Source of the DNA: Azophilus sp965220425
GTDB lineage: Bacteria; Pseudomonadota; Gammaproteobacteria; Pseudomonadales; Azotimanducaceae
NCBI GenBank assembly: GCA_965220425.1
Contig: OZ244830.1
Span: 3,162,001 to 3,226,000 of the forward strand
Direction: 5' to 3'
DNA length: 64,000 nt
Within the stretch, counting starts at the first letter, position 1; every line of letters starts with the position of its first letter. This document shows, one piece after another, positions 44,901 to 53,090 of the stretch. The notes under the pieces were generated by a model. The model ran no database searches, was not told the DNA's origin, and saw only the letters and a program-made list of their open reading frames with translations. The position numbers and the translations under genes are program-made.

Positions 44901-47900
44901 CGCGCTACGGCCTGGAGGGCCCCGACGCGGGCAGTTTCGGCATCGTCGAGACCAGCGGCCAGCTTCGGACCCGGACCGGCGTCGACTACAACTACGAGGA
45001 GCGGACGGACTACGCGGTCACGGCGCGGGCGACGGACGATCAGGGCGGCAGCGCGACCATCGCGGTGACCGTGCGCGTCACCGATGTGGCCGGCGAGGCG
45101 CCCGATGCACCCGCGGCGCCCGCGGTCAGGCAGACGACCGCGCCCACCAGCCTGGAAGTGACCTGGCTCGCGCCCGCGAACGCGGGGCCACCCATCGACG
45201 ACTACGACTACCGTTACCGCATCGACGCCGCGGGCGCGGACTGGACCGAGGTCATCGACACCCCGATCCCGAACACGGAGGCCGACATCGACGGCCTGAG
45301 CCCGGCGACCCCTTATGCCGTGCAGGTGCGCGCCCGCAACGCGGAAGGCCTCGGCGGCTGGTCGGCCTCCGGCAGCGGCATGACCGGCGCCGGCCATCCC
45401 GACCTCGTGCCGTCGCTCGCCGTCGACGACCCCGCGCCCTGGACCGGAACGTCCTTCACGCTCACCGCCACCGTGCACAACCGGGGCACGGGGCCTTCCG
45501 AGGCCACCACCGTACGCTACCTCCGCTCGGTCGACGCCACGATCTCCGCCAGCGACAGCGGGATCGGCACAGCCAACGTCGGCGCCCTCCCCGTGGGCGG
45601 CCAGGGCACCGGCTCGCTCTCGGTCACCGCCGCCGCGACCCCGGGTACGGACTACTACGGCGCCTGCGCCGCTCCCGTCGCCCGCGAAACGCAGACCGGG
45701 AACAACTGCTCCGCCGCTGTGCGGGTCACCGTCCGGGAGCCGACCGTGCCGACCGTCTCGAGTGTCGCCTTCAGCTCCACTCCGGGCGCCGGCCAGTCGG
45801 ACAACTACCGGCTCGGCGACACCATCGAGATCACGGCGACCTTCAGCGAGAGCGTCACGGTCACGGGGACGCCGCGGGTGGCGCTGATCCTCGGCGCGGC
45901 GCCCCGCGCCGCGGAGTACGCGGGCGGCTCGCCCGGCGCGCGCCTCGCGTTCCGCTACACCGTCGCCGCGGGCGACGAGGACGGCGACGGCGCTTCCATC
46001 GAGACCGACGGCCTCGATGCGGGGGGCGGCAGCATCCGCAAGACCGGGTCGTCGATCGACGCCGACCTCGCCCACGCCGGCCGCAAGGACGAGCCGGGCC
46101 AGCGTGTGGACGGCGTCAGGCCGGAGCTGGCCGCGGCGCGGCTGAACGGCGCGGAGCTGTCGCTGACCTTCAGCGAGCCGCTCGCTCCGGACCCGGTCCC
46201 CGCGCGCGGGAGCTTCGCGGTGGCCGCCGACGGCGTCCCGTTGCCGGTGCGCGCCGTGGCCGTCCGGGACGCCGACGTGGTGCTGACCCTGGCGTCGCCG
46301 GCCACGCTCGCGCGGAACGTGACAGTGGGCCATGCGCCGGCCGGCGGCGTCCTCGACCGGGCGCGGAACGCCGCCGCCGGCTTCGCCGACGCGCCGGTGC
46401 GCAACGTCGTGAACATCGTGTTCGTGCTGGCGGACGACCACGCCACGCGGGCGGTCTCGAGCTACGGTTCGGATCTCGTCTCGACCCCCGGCATCGACCG
46501 GCTGGCGGCGGAGGGCGTCGTGTTCGACCGCGCGCTGGCGCCGAACGCGATCTGCCAGCCGGCCCGCGCGACGCTGCTCACGGGCCGGTACCCGCACCGC
46601 CACGGCCAGCAGAACAACCACTCGACCTTCGACAACGACCAGGAACAGGTCCAGAAGACGCTCCGTGCGGCCGGCTACCGCACGGCGCTGCTCGGCAAGT
46701 GGCACCTGACGATGGACCCGCAGGGGTTCGACCACTGGGAGGTGCTCTCCGAAGCCTCCGGCCAGGGCGTCTACTACGACCCGCGCTTCGCGGTGCGGGA
46801 CGGCCTCCCGGTGAGGCGGGATGGCTACTCGACGGACATCGTCACCGATCGCGCCATCGCGTGGATCGACGACCAGCGGTCCGACGAACAGCCGTTCCTG
46901 GCGCTGGTCTGGTACAAGGCGGCGCACAGTCCGTGGGACGCCGCGGTGGAGGACGTGACGCGCTTCGAGGAGCTGACGTACGCGCCGCCGGCCACGTTCC
47001 GCGACGTCTACGCGGGCCGCGCCACGGCGACCGGGCTGCAGAAGATGCGCGTCGACAGGCACATGGACGACCGGAAACTGAAACTCAGCCTGCCGTCTTC
47101 CGTGCCGTTCGAGATCCGTCAGGCCCTGTTCGACCGGCGTCCGCCGGACGGGGACGCCGAGGCGGTCCGGGACTGGAAGCTGCAGACGTACCTGCACGAC
47201 TACGCGCGCGTCGTCCATCGGGTGGACCAGAACGTCGGCCGCCTGCTCGACTACCTCGACACGGCGGGTCTCGCCGACGACACGCTCGTCGTCTACGCCT
47301 CGGACCAGGGTTTCTTCCTGGGCGAGCACGGCTGGTTCGGCAAGCGCTGGTTTCACGAGGAGTCCCTGCGCCTGCCGCTGATCGTGCGGGCGCCGGGGGC
47401 CGCGGGGGCCGGGACCCGGGTCGCGAACATCGTGTCCCAGACGGACCTCGCCCCCACCCTCCTGGAGGTGGCCGGGACCGATGCGCCGGAGGGGATGCAG
47501 GGGGCGAGCCTCGTGCCGTTCCTGCGGGGCGTCGAGCCGGCGGACTGGCGCGACAGCTTCTACTACCACTTCCTGGAATGTCCCGGCGTGCGCCGCGTCG
47601 CGCGCCACCGGGCGGTCGTCACCGACCGCTACAAGCTGGTGCACTACTACCAGAGCGACGAGTGGGAGCTGTTCGACCGGCTGACGGACCCGGAGGAAGT
47701 CGAGAACGTGGTCGCCGAGGCCGGGTACGCGGACCGCGTGTCCACGCTCAAGGCCGAACTGGAGCGGTTGCGGCAGGAGTTGGGCGACACGGGCCCGAAC
47801 GAGCCGGAGCACAACGCGCCGGCGTTCGACGGCGACTCCGCCACACGCGCCATCTTCGAGAACTCGACGGGCGCGGATGTCGGCGCGCGCATGCGGGACG

Positions 47901-48601
47901 CGTGGGGGCGGACCTACCGCTACAGCCTCGCCAGCGGCGACGCGGAAACCTTCGCCGTCGTCCCCTGCGACGGTCAGATCGTGACCAGGCCCGACGCCAT
48001 TCTGGACTACGAGGCCAGCAAGGTGCACTCGCTGGTCGTCCAGGTCGAAGACTCGCGCGGCAGGACGGACAGCATCGACGTCACCGTCGTGGTGTTCGAT
48101 GTCGACGAGCCCCCGGACGCGCCGTCGGCGCCGGTCGTCACCGCGCGCACGGCGACCAGCCTGACCGTGGCGTGGACGGCGCCCGACAACGCGGGACGCC
48201 CGGAGATCTCGGACTACGACTACCGTTACCGCATCGCGGGTCCGGCGAACGAGTTTACGCACGTGGACGACACGCCCATCACGGCGACCGAGACGACGAT
48301 CTCCGGCTTGCAACCGGGTACGGAGTACGAGGTGCAGGTCCGCGCCAGCAACGACGAGGGCACGGGCCCCTGGTCGGACTCCGTGACCTCGCCGCATGGA
48401 TCGAACGGTGGGTTCCACAACGTCAGGGCAATGCCGGATACTCCGGGTGTCCCAGTTGTTGCCGATCGTGTCGATCGTCGAGTTCGACAGCGCGGACCTG
48501 CCCGGCCTGAGCGGCGTGGTGATGGAAGGCGTCGCCCTGCACGAGATGGGGCACGCCCTGGGAATCGACGGCCCGTTGTGGAAGGACCTCGGCATGCTTG
48601 A
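41966..48601 (+). CDS. Giant secreted modular protein with embedded sulfatase
   Basis: 2211 aa from GTG 41966. Signal peptide ends near ADAG (~35). Residues ~40-330 form a paired module (VHFNSHDLEQGN... then EYRVAIFNPGRNRNQ... SPTGHLTNLS). Cadherin-like and Fn3 domains alternate at ~335-1130 (for example PPVFTSASSFAIPENT, DYEFRVRASNDEGTG). A CARDB-like domain follows (~1135-1250), then a SwmB-like domain (~1258-1465). Residues ~1479-1940 are a type I sulfatase: metal site VFVLADDH, formylglycine Cys1530 in ICQPARATLLTGR, GKWHLTMD and YASDQGFFLGEHG. One more cadherin/Fn3 pair follows. The final ~60 residues are out-of-character because the frame leaves the Fn3 domain at about 48415. It likely acts outside the cell on sulfated glycans. 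A maturase for Cys1530 would be needed and is not in the window. Confidence 0.8.
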   Translation: MVKAAGVACAALVAVALSLAFLGLPGAERAAADAGISGNGSRTGVPATDEPGGGAHLVPLFPSAADAWREGFVRVINRSAEAGEVAIAAIDDTGRRAEQVTLAVGASEAVHFNSHDLEQGNPDKGLSGGVGASGEGDWRLEFSSALDIEVLAYVRAADGFLTAMHDVVGRGLAGWSPQPGSARGYPSHEYRVAIFNPGRNRNQASLLRLINPGAEEAVVTITGIDDAGMASAGGGESDGAGAVTVTLPAGGAGTVAAAALESAHERGDSAADAEDASPLTGALGAGTGKWQLRVTSEQPVVVMSLLMSPTGHLTNLSTAPYRSVAAGPVIRAVAENTEGGVPIGDPVTVDLGAAAVPTHRLEGADAEAFAIDAASGQLRTREGTDYNFEAKAAYALTVVVADGLGGVVGIPVTVEVTDEDEPPARPGAPEVEGSSSRSVLVRWQEPANRGPAITDYDVEYRRPGAAEYTDAEHEGVGREIEITHLRQRADYEFRVRASNDEGTGDWSEPTVGRARSGGGGGSGGGTTPPPPASNAPPVFTSASSFAIPENTLAVDAIEARDPDDRITGYAIAGGVDGALFEIAADSGALAFVLAPDYERPTDVASADPPNAAGDNAYVVGVSVTGGTGGRARETEQTVTVVVIDTRLEAPSPPTATALSSTRLLVEWTRPENTGPGIADYDVQYRIEGEDEFTDAAYDGRGFAATLADLDPDTVYEAQVRAHNAEGPSRWSLSGVGTTSANQPPAFLEPPPRPSVLENAGPGENIGARVRASDPNGDALTYRLGGLDAALFGIEPDTGQLTTASGAGYDHEARESHELTVTADDRHGGRATVDVTVSVTDVPEPPRTPLAPAVTSSTRNSLDLVWTAPENAGRPVIDDYDVRYRVDGPGAFRDWDHAGAGTRATIANLDASTDYEVQVRANNDEGTSRWSPSVVGRTELNRAPTFAEGPSAIRELRENAAAETNVGAPLRATDVDGGTPRYGLEGPDAGSFGIVETSGQLRTRTGVDYNYEERTDYAVTARATDDQGGSATIAVTVRVTDVAGEAPDAPAAPAVRQTTAPTSLEVTWLAPANAGPPIDDYDYRYRIDAAGADWTEVIDTPIPNTEADIDGLSPATPYAVQVRARNAEGLGGWSASGSGMTGAGHPDLVPSLAVDDPAPWTGTSFTLTATVHNRGTGPSEATTVRYLRSVDATISASDSGIGTANVGALPVGGQGTGSLSVTAAATPGTDYYGACAAPVARETQTGNNCSAAVRVTVREPTVPTVSSVAFSSTPGAGQSDNYRLGDTIEITATFSESVTVTGTPRVALILGAAPRAAEYAGGSPGARLAFRYTVAAGDEDGDGASIETDGLDAGGGSIRKTGSSIDADLAHAGRKDEPGQRVDGVRPELAAARLNGAELSLTFSEPLAPDPVPARGSFAVAADGVPLPVRAVAVRDADVVLTLASPATLARNVTVGHAPAGGVLDRARNAAAGFADAPVRNVVNIVFVLADDHATRAVSSYGSDLVSTPGIDRLAAEGVVFDRALAPNAICQPARATLLTGRYPHRHGQQNNHSTFDNDQEQVQKTLRAAGYRTALLGKWHLTMDPQGFDHWEVLSEASGQGVYYDPRFAVRDGLPVRRDGYSTDIVTDRAIAWIDDQRSDEQPFLALVWYKAAHSPWDAAVEDVTRFEELTYAPPATFRDVYAGRATATGLQKMRVDRHMDDRKLKLSLPSSVPFEIRQALFDRRPPDGDAEAVRDWKLQTYLHDYARVVHRVDQNVGRLLDYLDTAGLADDTLVVYASDQGFFLGEHGWFGKRWFHEESLRLPLIVRAPGAAGAGTRVANIVSQTDLAPTLLEVAGTDAPEGMQGASLVPFLRGVEPADWRDSFYYHFLECPGVRRVARHRAVVTDRYKLVHYYQSDEWELFDRLTDPEEVENVVAEAGYADRVSTLKAELERLRQELGDTGPNEPEHNAPAFDGDSATRAIFENSTGADVGARMRDAWGRTYRYSLASGDAETFAVVPCDGQIVTRPDAILDYEASKVHSLVVQVEDSRGRTDSIDVTVVVFDVDEPPDAPSAPVVTARTATSLTVAWTAPDNAGRPEISDYDYRYRIAGPANEFTHVDDTPITATETTISGLQPGTEYEVQVRASNDEGTGPWSDSVTSPHGSNGGFHNVRAMPDTPGVPVVADRVDRRVRQRGPARPERRGDGRRRPARDGARPGNRRPVVEGPRHA
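42493..42529. repeat. Coding palindromic repeat, one unit in the giant protein gene
   Basis: The plus strand reads CCCTCAGCCGGGGAGCGCGA then GGGGGTACCCCTCGCAT. It encodes PQPGSARGYPSH between the two halves of the N-terminal module. Orientation relative to the gene, and the frame, are those seen in imuB. Confidence 0.9.
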
Positions 48602-48610
48602 AAACCCCTC
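48450..48610 (+). pseudogene. Fragment of a leishmanolysin-like zinc metalloprotease
   Basis: In a frame different from the giant protein the sequence reads IVEFDSADLPGLSGVVMEGV and ALHEMGHALGIDGPLWKDL, followed by GMLENPSL. HEMGHALG is an HExxHxxG zinc site, and the flanking residues are those of M8-like bacterial proteases. Only about 55 codons remain. They are spliced onto the broken Fn3 end of the upstream gene, so this is a recombination scar, not an active protease. Confidence 0.6.
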
Positions 48611-48661
48611 GCTGCATCTCGGCGTGGAGATCGAGCCGGCGGCGTCCGGCGGAGCGGGGCG

Positions 48662-51600
48662 GTGACAACCGGCACCCGGAGGACGTTGGCATGCGCGGCG
48701 CTGGCCGCGGCGGCGCTGGGCCTGGCGTTGGCCGGGCTACCGGGAGCGGAACGGGCTGCGGCGGATGCGGGCATCTCTGGAAACGGGTCGCGTACCGGCG
48801 TGCCGGCGACGGACGAGCCCGGCGGTGGGGCGCATCTCGTACCGCTGTTCCCGTCGGCGGCGGACGGTCCTCGCGAGGGGTTCGTGCGGGTGATCAACCG
48901 GTCGGCGGTGGCGGGCGAGGTGGCGATCGCGGCAATCGACGATACCGGCCGGCGCGCGGAGCGGGTGATGCTCGCGGTCGGCGCCAGCGAGGCGGTTCAC
49001 TTCAACTCGCACGATCTGGAGCAGGGCAACCCGGAAAAGGGCCTGTCCGGCGGGGTCGGCGCGTCCGGCGAAGGCGATTGGCGCCTTGAGTTCAGCAGCG
49101 CTCTCGATATCGAAGTGCTCGCCTATGTCCGCGCCGCCGGTGGCTTTCTCACCGCCATGCACGATGTGGTCGGGCGCGGGCTCGCCGGGTGGAACCCTCA
49201 GCCGGGGAGCGCAAGGGGGTACCCCTCGCATGAATATCGCGTGGCGATCTTCAACCCCGGGCGGAACCGGAACCAGGCGAGCCTGCTGCGGCTGATCAAT
49301 CCGGGCGCCGGAGAGGCCGTGGTCACGATTACTGGCATCGACGATGCGGGTGTGGCGTCGGCGGGCGGGGTGACGGTCACGCTGCCCGCCGGGGGCGCCG
49401 CGACGGTCGCGGCGGCGGCCCTGGAGTCGGCGCATGAACGAGGCGATTCCGCGGCGGACGGCGAGGGCGCATCGCCGCTCACCGGCGCACTGGGCGCCGG
49501 GACGGGCAAGTGGCAACTGCGGGTGACCTCGGAACAGCCCGTGGTGGTGATGAGCCTGCTGGTGAGTCCGACGGGCCATCTGACGAACCTGTCGACGGCG
49601 CCGTACCGGAGCGTTGCGGCCGGGCCGGTGATCCGCGCGGTGGCGGAGAACACGGAAGGGGGCGCGCCGATCGGCGACCCGGTGACGGTGGACCTGGGCG
49701 CGGCCGCCGTGCCGACGCACCGGCTTGAGGGTGCGGATGCGGAATCCTTTGCGGTCGATGCCGCAAGCGGCCAGCTCCGGACGCGGGAAGGCACGGATTA
49801 CAACTTCGAGACAAAGGCAGCCTATGCGCTGACCGTCGTGGTGGCGGACGGACTGGGCGGCGTGGTCGGTATTCCCGTGACGGTGGAGGTGACCGATGAG
49901 GACGAGCCGCCGGCGAGGCCGGGGGCGCCGGAAGTCGAGGGGTCCTCGTCGCGCAGCGTGCTGGTGCGCTGGGAGGAGCCGGCGAACCGGGGCCCGGCGA
50001 TCACGGACTACGATGTGGACTATCGCCGGCCGGGGGCCGCCGAGTACACGGACGCGGAACACGAGGGGGTCGGGCGGGAGATCGAGATTACGCATCTGCG
50101 CCAGCGCGCCGACTACGAATTCCGGGTTCGGGCGAGTAATGACGAGGGCACCGGCGAGTGGTCCGAGCCGACCGTTGGCCGGGGCCGCAGCGGAGGCGGC
50201 GGCAGCGGCGGCGGCACGACGCCGCCCCCGCCGGATGACGAGCCCCTTCCGCCCCCGGACAACGAACCGCCGGTGTTCGAGGGCGACACGGGTTTTTCGG
50301 TGGCCGAGAACGTGCTGGCGGTCGGCACGGTGCGGGCCAGCGACCCGGACGCCGGCGACGAGATCACCGGTTACGCGCTCGCCGGCGGCGCCGACGCGGC
50401 CCTGTTCGAGGTCACCGGCGGCGGCTTGTTGAGTTTCCGCACGGCCCCGGACTTCGAGCGTCCCGGCGACGCGCCGAGCAGCTCGCCCGCCAACGAGTAC
50501 GTGTTCGAGGTCGAGGCGCGCAGCGGCGTGGGCGACCGGGCGGCGGCGACGGCGGCGGCGGTCACGGTCGGCGTGACCGATGTCGATGAGCCCCCCCATC
50601 GCCCGGACCCGCCGACTATCGGCGCCGCGACTATGGACAGCCTGCGCATCGGTTGGCGGGCGCCGGTGAACACGGGACCCGACATCACGGGCTACGACTA
50701 CCGCCACCGCGCGGAGGGGTCCGGACAGGGCTGGACCGAGGCGACGGTCGCGGCGGCCGTCACCGAGGCCACGCTGACCGGCCTGGCGCAGCGCACGGAT
50801 TTCGAGGTGCAGGTGCGGGCCGGCAATGCGGAAGGTACCGGCGCCTGGTCGGCCTCCGGGCGCGGCGCCACAGGCCCGAACGGCCCCGACCTGGAGGTAG
50901 GCGCGGCGACGGTGAGCAATAGCAGCCCCGAGACGGAGGCGTCGTTCACGCTGTCGGCGACGGTGAGCAACGGCGGCAGCGGGGAATCGGCAGCGACGAC
51001 GCTGCACTACTACCGCTCGGCGGACGCGACGATCTCGGCCTCGGACATCGAGGTGGGCACAGACGCAGTGGAAGCGCTGTCGGCGTCGAGCAGCAGCCCG
51101 GAGTCGATCGATCTGACGGCGCCGTCAACGGCGGACACCTACTACTACAGGGCCTGCGTGGATGCGGTGACGGGCGAATTCAGCGCCACGAACAACTGCT
51201 CGTCGTCCGCACAGGTCGATGTAACGGAGCCGCCGCCGCCTTCCAACCGAAGCCCGGAGCCGGTGGGGGAGATCGCATCGCGGACGCTGGAAGCGGGCGG
51301 GTCCCAGACGCTGGACGTGTCCTCCTACTTCAACGACGCGGACAGCGATGAGCTGGCCTACGCGGCGGCATCGTCGGACAGGTCGGTGGCCACGGCCCGG
51401 GCGTCCGGGAGCGCGGTGACGGTGACGGCGGTGGCTTCGGGTGAGGCCGTGGTGACGGTGACGGCCTCCGACCCCGGCGGCCTGACGGCGGAGCAGGGCA
51501 TCGCGGTGACAGTGGCGGCCGAAAACCGGCCGCCAATCGCCACCAAAACCATCCCTGACCAAACGATCCACGTGTGGGGCGAGCTGCAGACGCTCCCTTC

Positions 51601-52792
51601 ACCCAAGAACCGCTTCGTAGTCAATGGTATTCACAACTACTTCAGCGATCCCGACGGTGATCCTCTGCAATATGGAGCCTCATCCTCCGACGAGCGTTAC
51701 GCCACAGTGCGCACATCGATCATTCCCGCCCTGAACCACTATCAAATGGTAGTTGATCCGGTAGCGGTGGGGCGGGCGACCATAACGCTTACGGCTACCG
51801 ATCCGGAAGGCTTGAATGCGAACTATGTGTTCGGCGTCAATGTCAGTCCACCGCTACCGAATCGCCGCCCCGTGGTCCAGTGGCCGATCGGAGCCCGGCA
51901 GGTCTATGTGGGTGTGCCGGAGGTGCTGCGCCTCAGGGACCACTTCAGGGATGAAGACGTGTACGGGAGTTACTTCCAGTTGAACTACGAAGTCTCCTCC
52001 GCTGACAATGGTATAGCCCTTGTTCGGGTATGGGACAAACGGGATCACGAGACCGGGCATGGATACGCCCGATTGGTAATCGAAGGGGTCAGCGCCGGGG
52101 AGACAACGGCAACGGTGGTAGCGACCGATCGGGGGGGCCTGTCCGTAGGGCACACGTTTAATATCATCGCCGAGACGCGCCCTCCGAGGGTAACGCGTCG
52201 CATAAGTGACGTGTCGGTGTCCGCCGGCGTAGAAACGTATGTCCGGGATCTGAATAGCTATTTTACCGATCCCGACGGGTATGATCTCGTGTATGGCGCC
52301 TCTTCATCCGATACCGTCGTGGTTCGCGCCAGAATAAGCAGACACGGCCCTTACGTTGTTCTTTTCGCCCGCGAGGTTGGCACGGCGGACATCGCTGTGA
52401 CGGCGACTGATGTGACCGGCCTGACGGCGAGCCAGACTTTCACGGTGACGGTCGTCAGCCCGCGCCCACCGACGATTACGCGTCGCATAAGTGACCGGTC
52501 GGTGTACGTCGGCAGAGAAACGTATGTCTATAGTCTACAGAACTATTTCGCCGATCCGGAGGGGCGTGAGCTGGTGTATGACGCCTCTTCATCCGATACC
52601 AGCGTGGTTCGCGCCAGCGTGGGCGAAGACAACCCTTACATTGTTGTTCTTTTTGCCCGCGAGGTCGGCACGGCAGACGTCACTGTGACGGCGACTGACG
52701 TGACCGGCCTGACGGCGAGCCAGACATTCACCGTCACGGTCTCGGCCGCTGCATCGGGTGGTAGGGGTTTTTCGGACAGCAGGCCGATGTGA
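48662..52792 (+). CDS. Large secreted modular protein with cadherin/Ig-like repeats
   Basis: 1376 aa from GTG 48662. Signal peptide CAALAAAALGLALAGLPGAERAAADA. Residues ~35-515 are almost identical to residues ~25-520 of the giant protein at 41966 (module pair, cadherin, Fn3). A Gly/Pro linker follows, then another cadherin/Fn3/CARDB set (~540-860). From ~870 come at least five ~90-100-residue repeats of cadherin/BIg type (for example SYFTDPDGYDLVYGASSSDTVVVRA and GTADVTVTATDVTGLTASQTFTVTV). The last four repeats are less GC-rich than the N-terminal part, pointing to a different origin. No enzyme domain or anchor is visible. Likely an extracellular adhesin or matrix protein. Confidence 0.8.
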   Translation: MTTGTRRTLACAALAAAALGLALAGLPGAERAAADAGISGNGSRTGVPATDEPGGGAHLVPLFPSAADGPREGFVRVINRSAVAGEVAIAAIDDTGRRAERVMLAVGASEAVHFNSHDLEQGNPEKGLSGGVGASGEGDWRLEFSSALDIEVLAYVRAAGGFLTAMHDVVGRGLAGWNPQPGSARGYPSHEYRVAIFNPGRNRNQASLLRLINPGAGEAVVTITGIDDAGVASAGGVTVTLPAGGAATVAAAALESAHERGDSAADGEGASPLTGALGAGTGKWQLRVTSEQPVVVMSLLVSPTGHLTNLSTAPYRSVAAGPVIRAVAENTEGGAPIGDPVTVDLGAAAVPTHRLEGADAESFAVDAASGQLRTREGTDYNFETKAAYALTVVVADGLGGVVGIPVTVEVTDEDEPPARPGAPEVEGSSSRSVLVRWEEPANRGPAITDYDVDYRRPGAAEYTDAEHEGVGREIEITHLRQRADYEFRVRASNDEGTGEWSEPTVGRGRSGGGGSGGGTTPPPPDDEPLPPPDNEPPVFEGDTGFSVAENVLAVGTVRASDPDAGDEITGYALAGGADAALFEVTGGGLLSFRTAPDFERPGDAPSSSPANEYVFEVEARSGVGDRAAATAAAVTVGVTDVDEPPHRPDPPTIGAATMDSLRIGWRAPVNTGPDITGYDYRHRAEGSGQGWTEATVAAAVTEATLTGLAQRTDFEVQVRAGNAEGTGAWSASGRGATGPNGPDLEVGAATVSNSSPETEASFTLSATVSNGGSGESAATTLHYYRSADATISASDIEVGTDAVEALSASSSSPESIDLTAPSTADTYYYRACVDAVTGEFSATNNCSSSAQVDVTEPPPPSNRSPEPVGEIASRTLEAGGSQTLDVSSYFNDADSDELAYAAASSDRSVATARASGSAVTVTAVASGEAVVTVTASDPGGLTAEQGIAVTVAAENRPPIATKTIPDQTIHVWGELQTLPSPKNRFVVNGIHNYFSDPDGDPLQYGASSSDERYATVRTSIIPALNHYQMVVDPVAVGRATITLTATDPEGLNANYVFGVNVSPPLPNRRPVVQWPIGARQVYVGVPEVLRLRDHFRDEDVYGSYFQLNYEVSSADNGIALVRVWDKRDHETGHGYARLVIEGVSAGETTATVVATDRGGLSVGHTFNIIAETRPPRVTRRISDVSVSAGVETYVRDLNSYFTDPDGYDLVYGASSSDTVVVRARISRHGPYVVLFAREVGTADIAVTATDVTGLTASQTFTVTVVSPRPPTITRRISDRSVYVGRETYVYSLQNYFADPEGRELVYDASSSDTSVVRASVGEDNPYIVVLFAREVGTADVTVTATDVTGLTASQTFTVTVSAAASGGRGFSDSRPM
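49195..49231. repeat. Coding palindromic repeat, one unit in the second surface gene
   Basis: Same position in the module as the copy at 42493, with one change (GCGCAAGGGGGTACCCCTCG). It was probably copied with the module, not inserted independently. Confidence 0.88.
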
Positions 52793-53090
52793 AACAAGTC
52801 GAACCGGGCAATCAAGTGGCGCGAGCTCGTCATTAGCTTGGTTGATCGGTGGCGTTTTGGGATACCGAGTTGTAGCCGAGAGTCTTCGCGGTGATAACCG
52901 CCACCATCGACGATACGGGCCGGCGCGCCCTGCCTGGGCAAAAATAGTTTGCGCATCGCCCAAATTCTTTTCGCTTGCGAAAAGCCAGCGTATTCCGCTT
53001 ATATGGCACGGCCAGCGACCGGCTCGTTGCGATGCATTGGCGAACCCCTGCTCCGGTCGAATAACGTATGGCGATGATAGGAGAAGCGAG
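52793..53090. other. Intergenic region with module fragment
   Basis: No complete gene. At 52891-52947 a short frame reads VITATIDDTGRRALPGQK, a piece of the N-terminal module (compare VAIAAIDDTGRRAEQ in the surface proteins). At 52960-53020 the sequence resembles 41655-41735. AGGAGA at 53078-53083 is the ribosome-binding site of the next gene. Confidence 0.5.

Noticed and set aside
48410..48450. Programmed frameshift joining the giant protein to the metalloprotease motif.
   Set aside because: No slippery sequence or following structure stands out, and the protease part is only a fragment with no downstream domain.
43562..48595. 1677-codon open frame on the minus strand opposite the giant surface gene, and a 1515-codon frame in another plus frame (43963-48510).
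   Set aside because: Both are shadows caused by very high third-position GC. Their translations are Arg/Pro/Gly-rich and show no domain, while the 41966 frame encodes recognisable domains.
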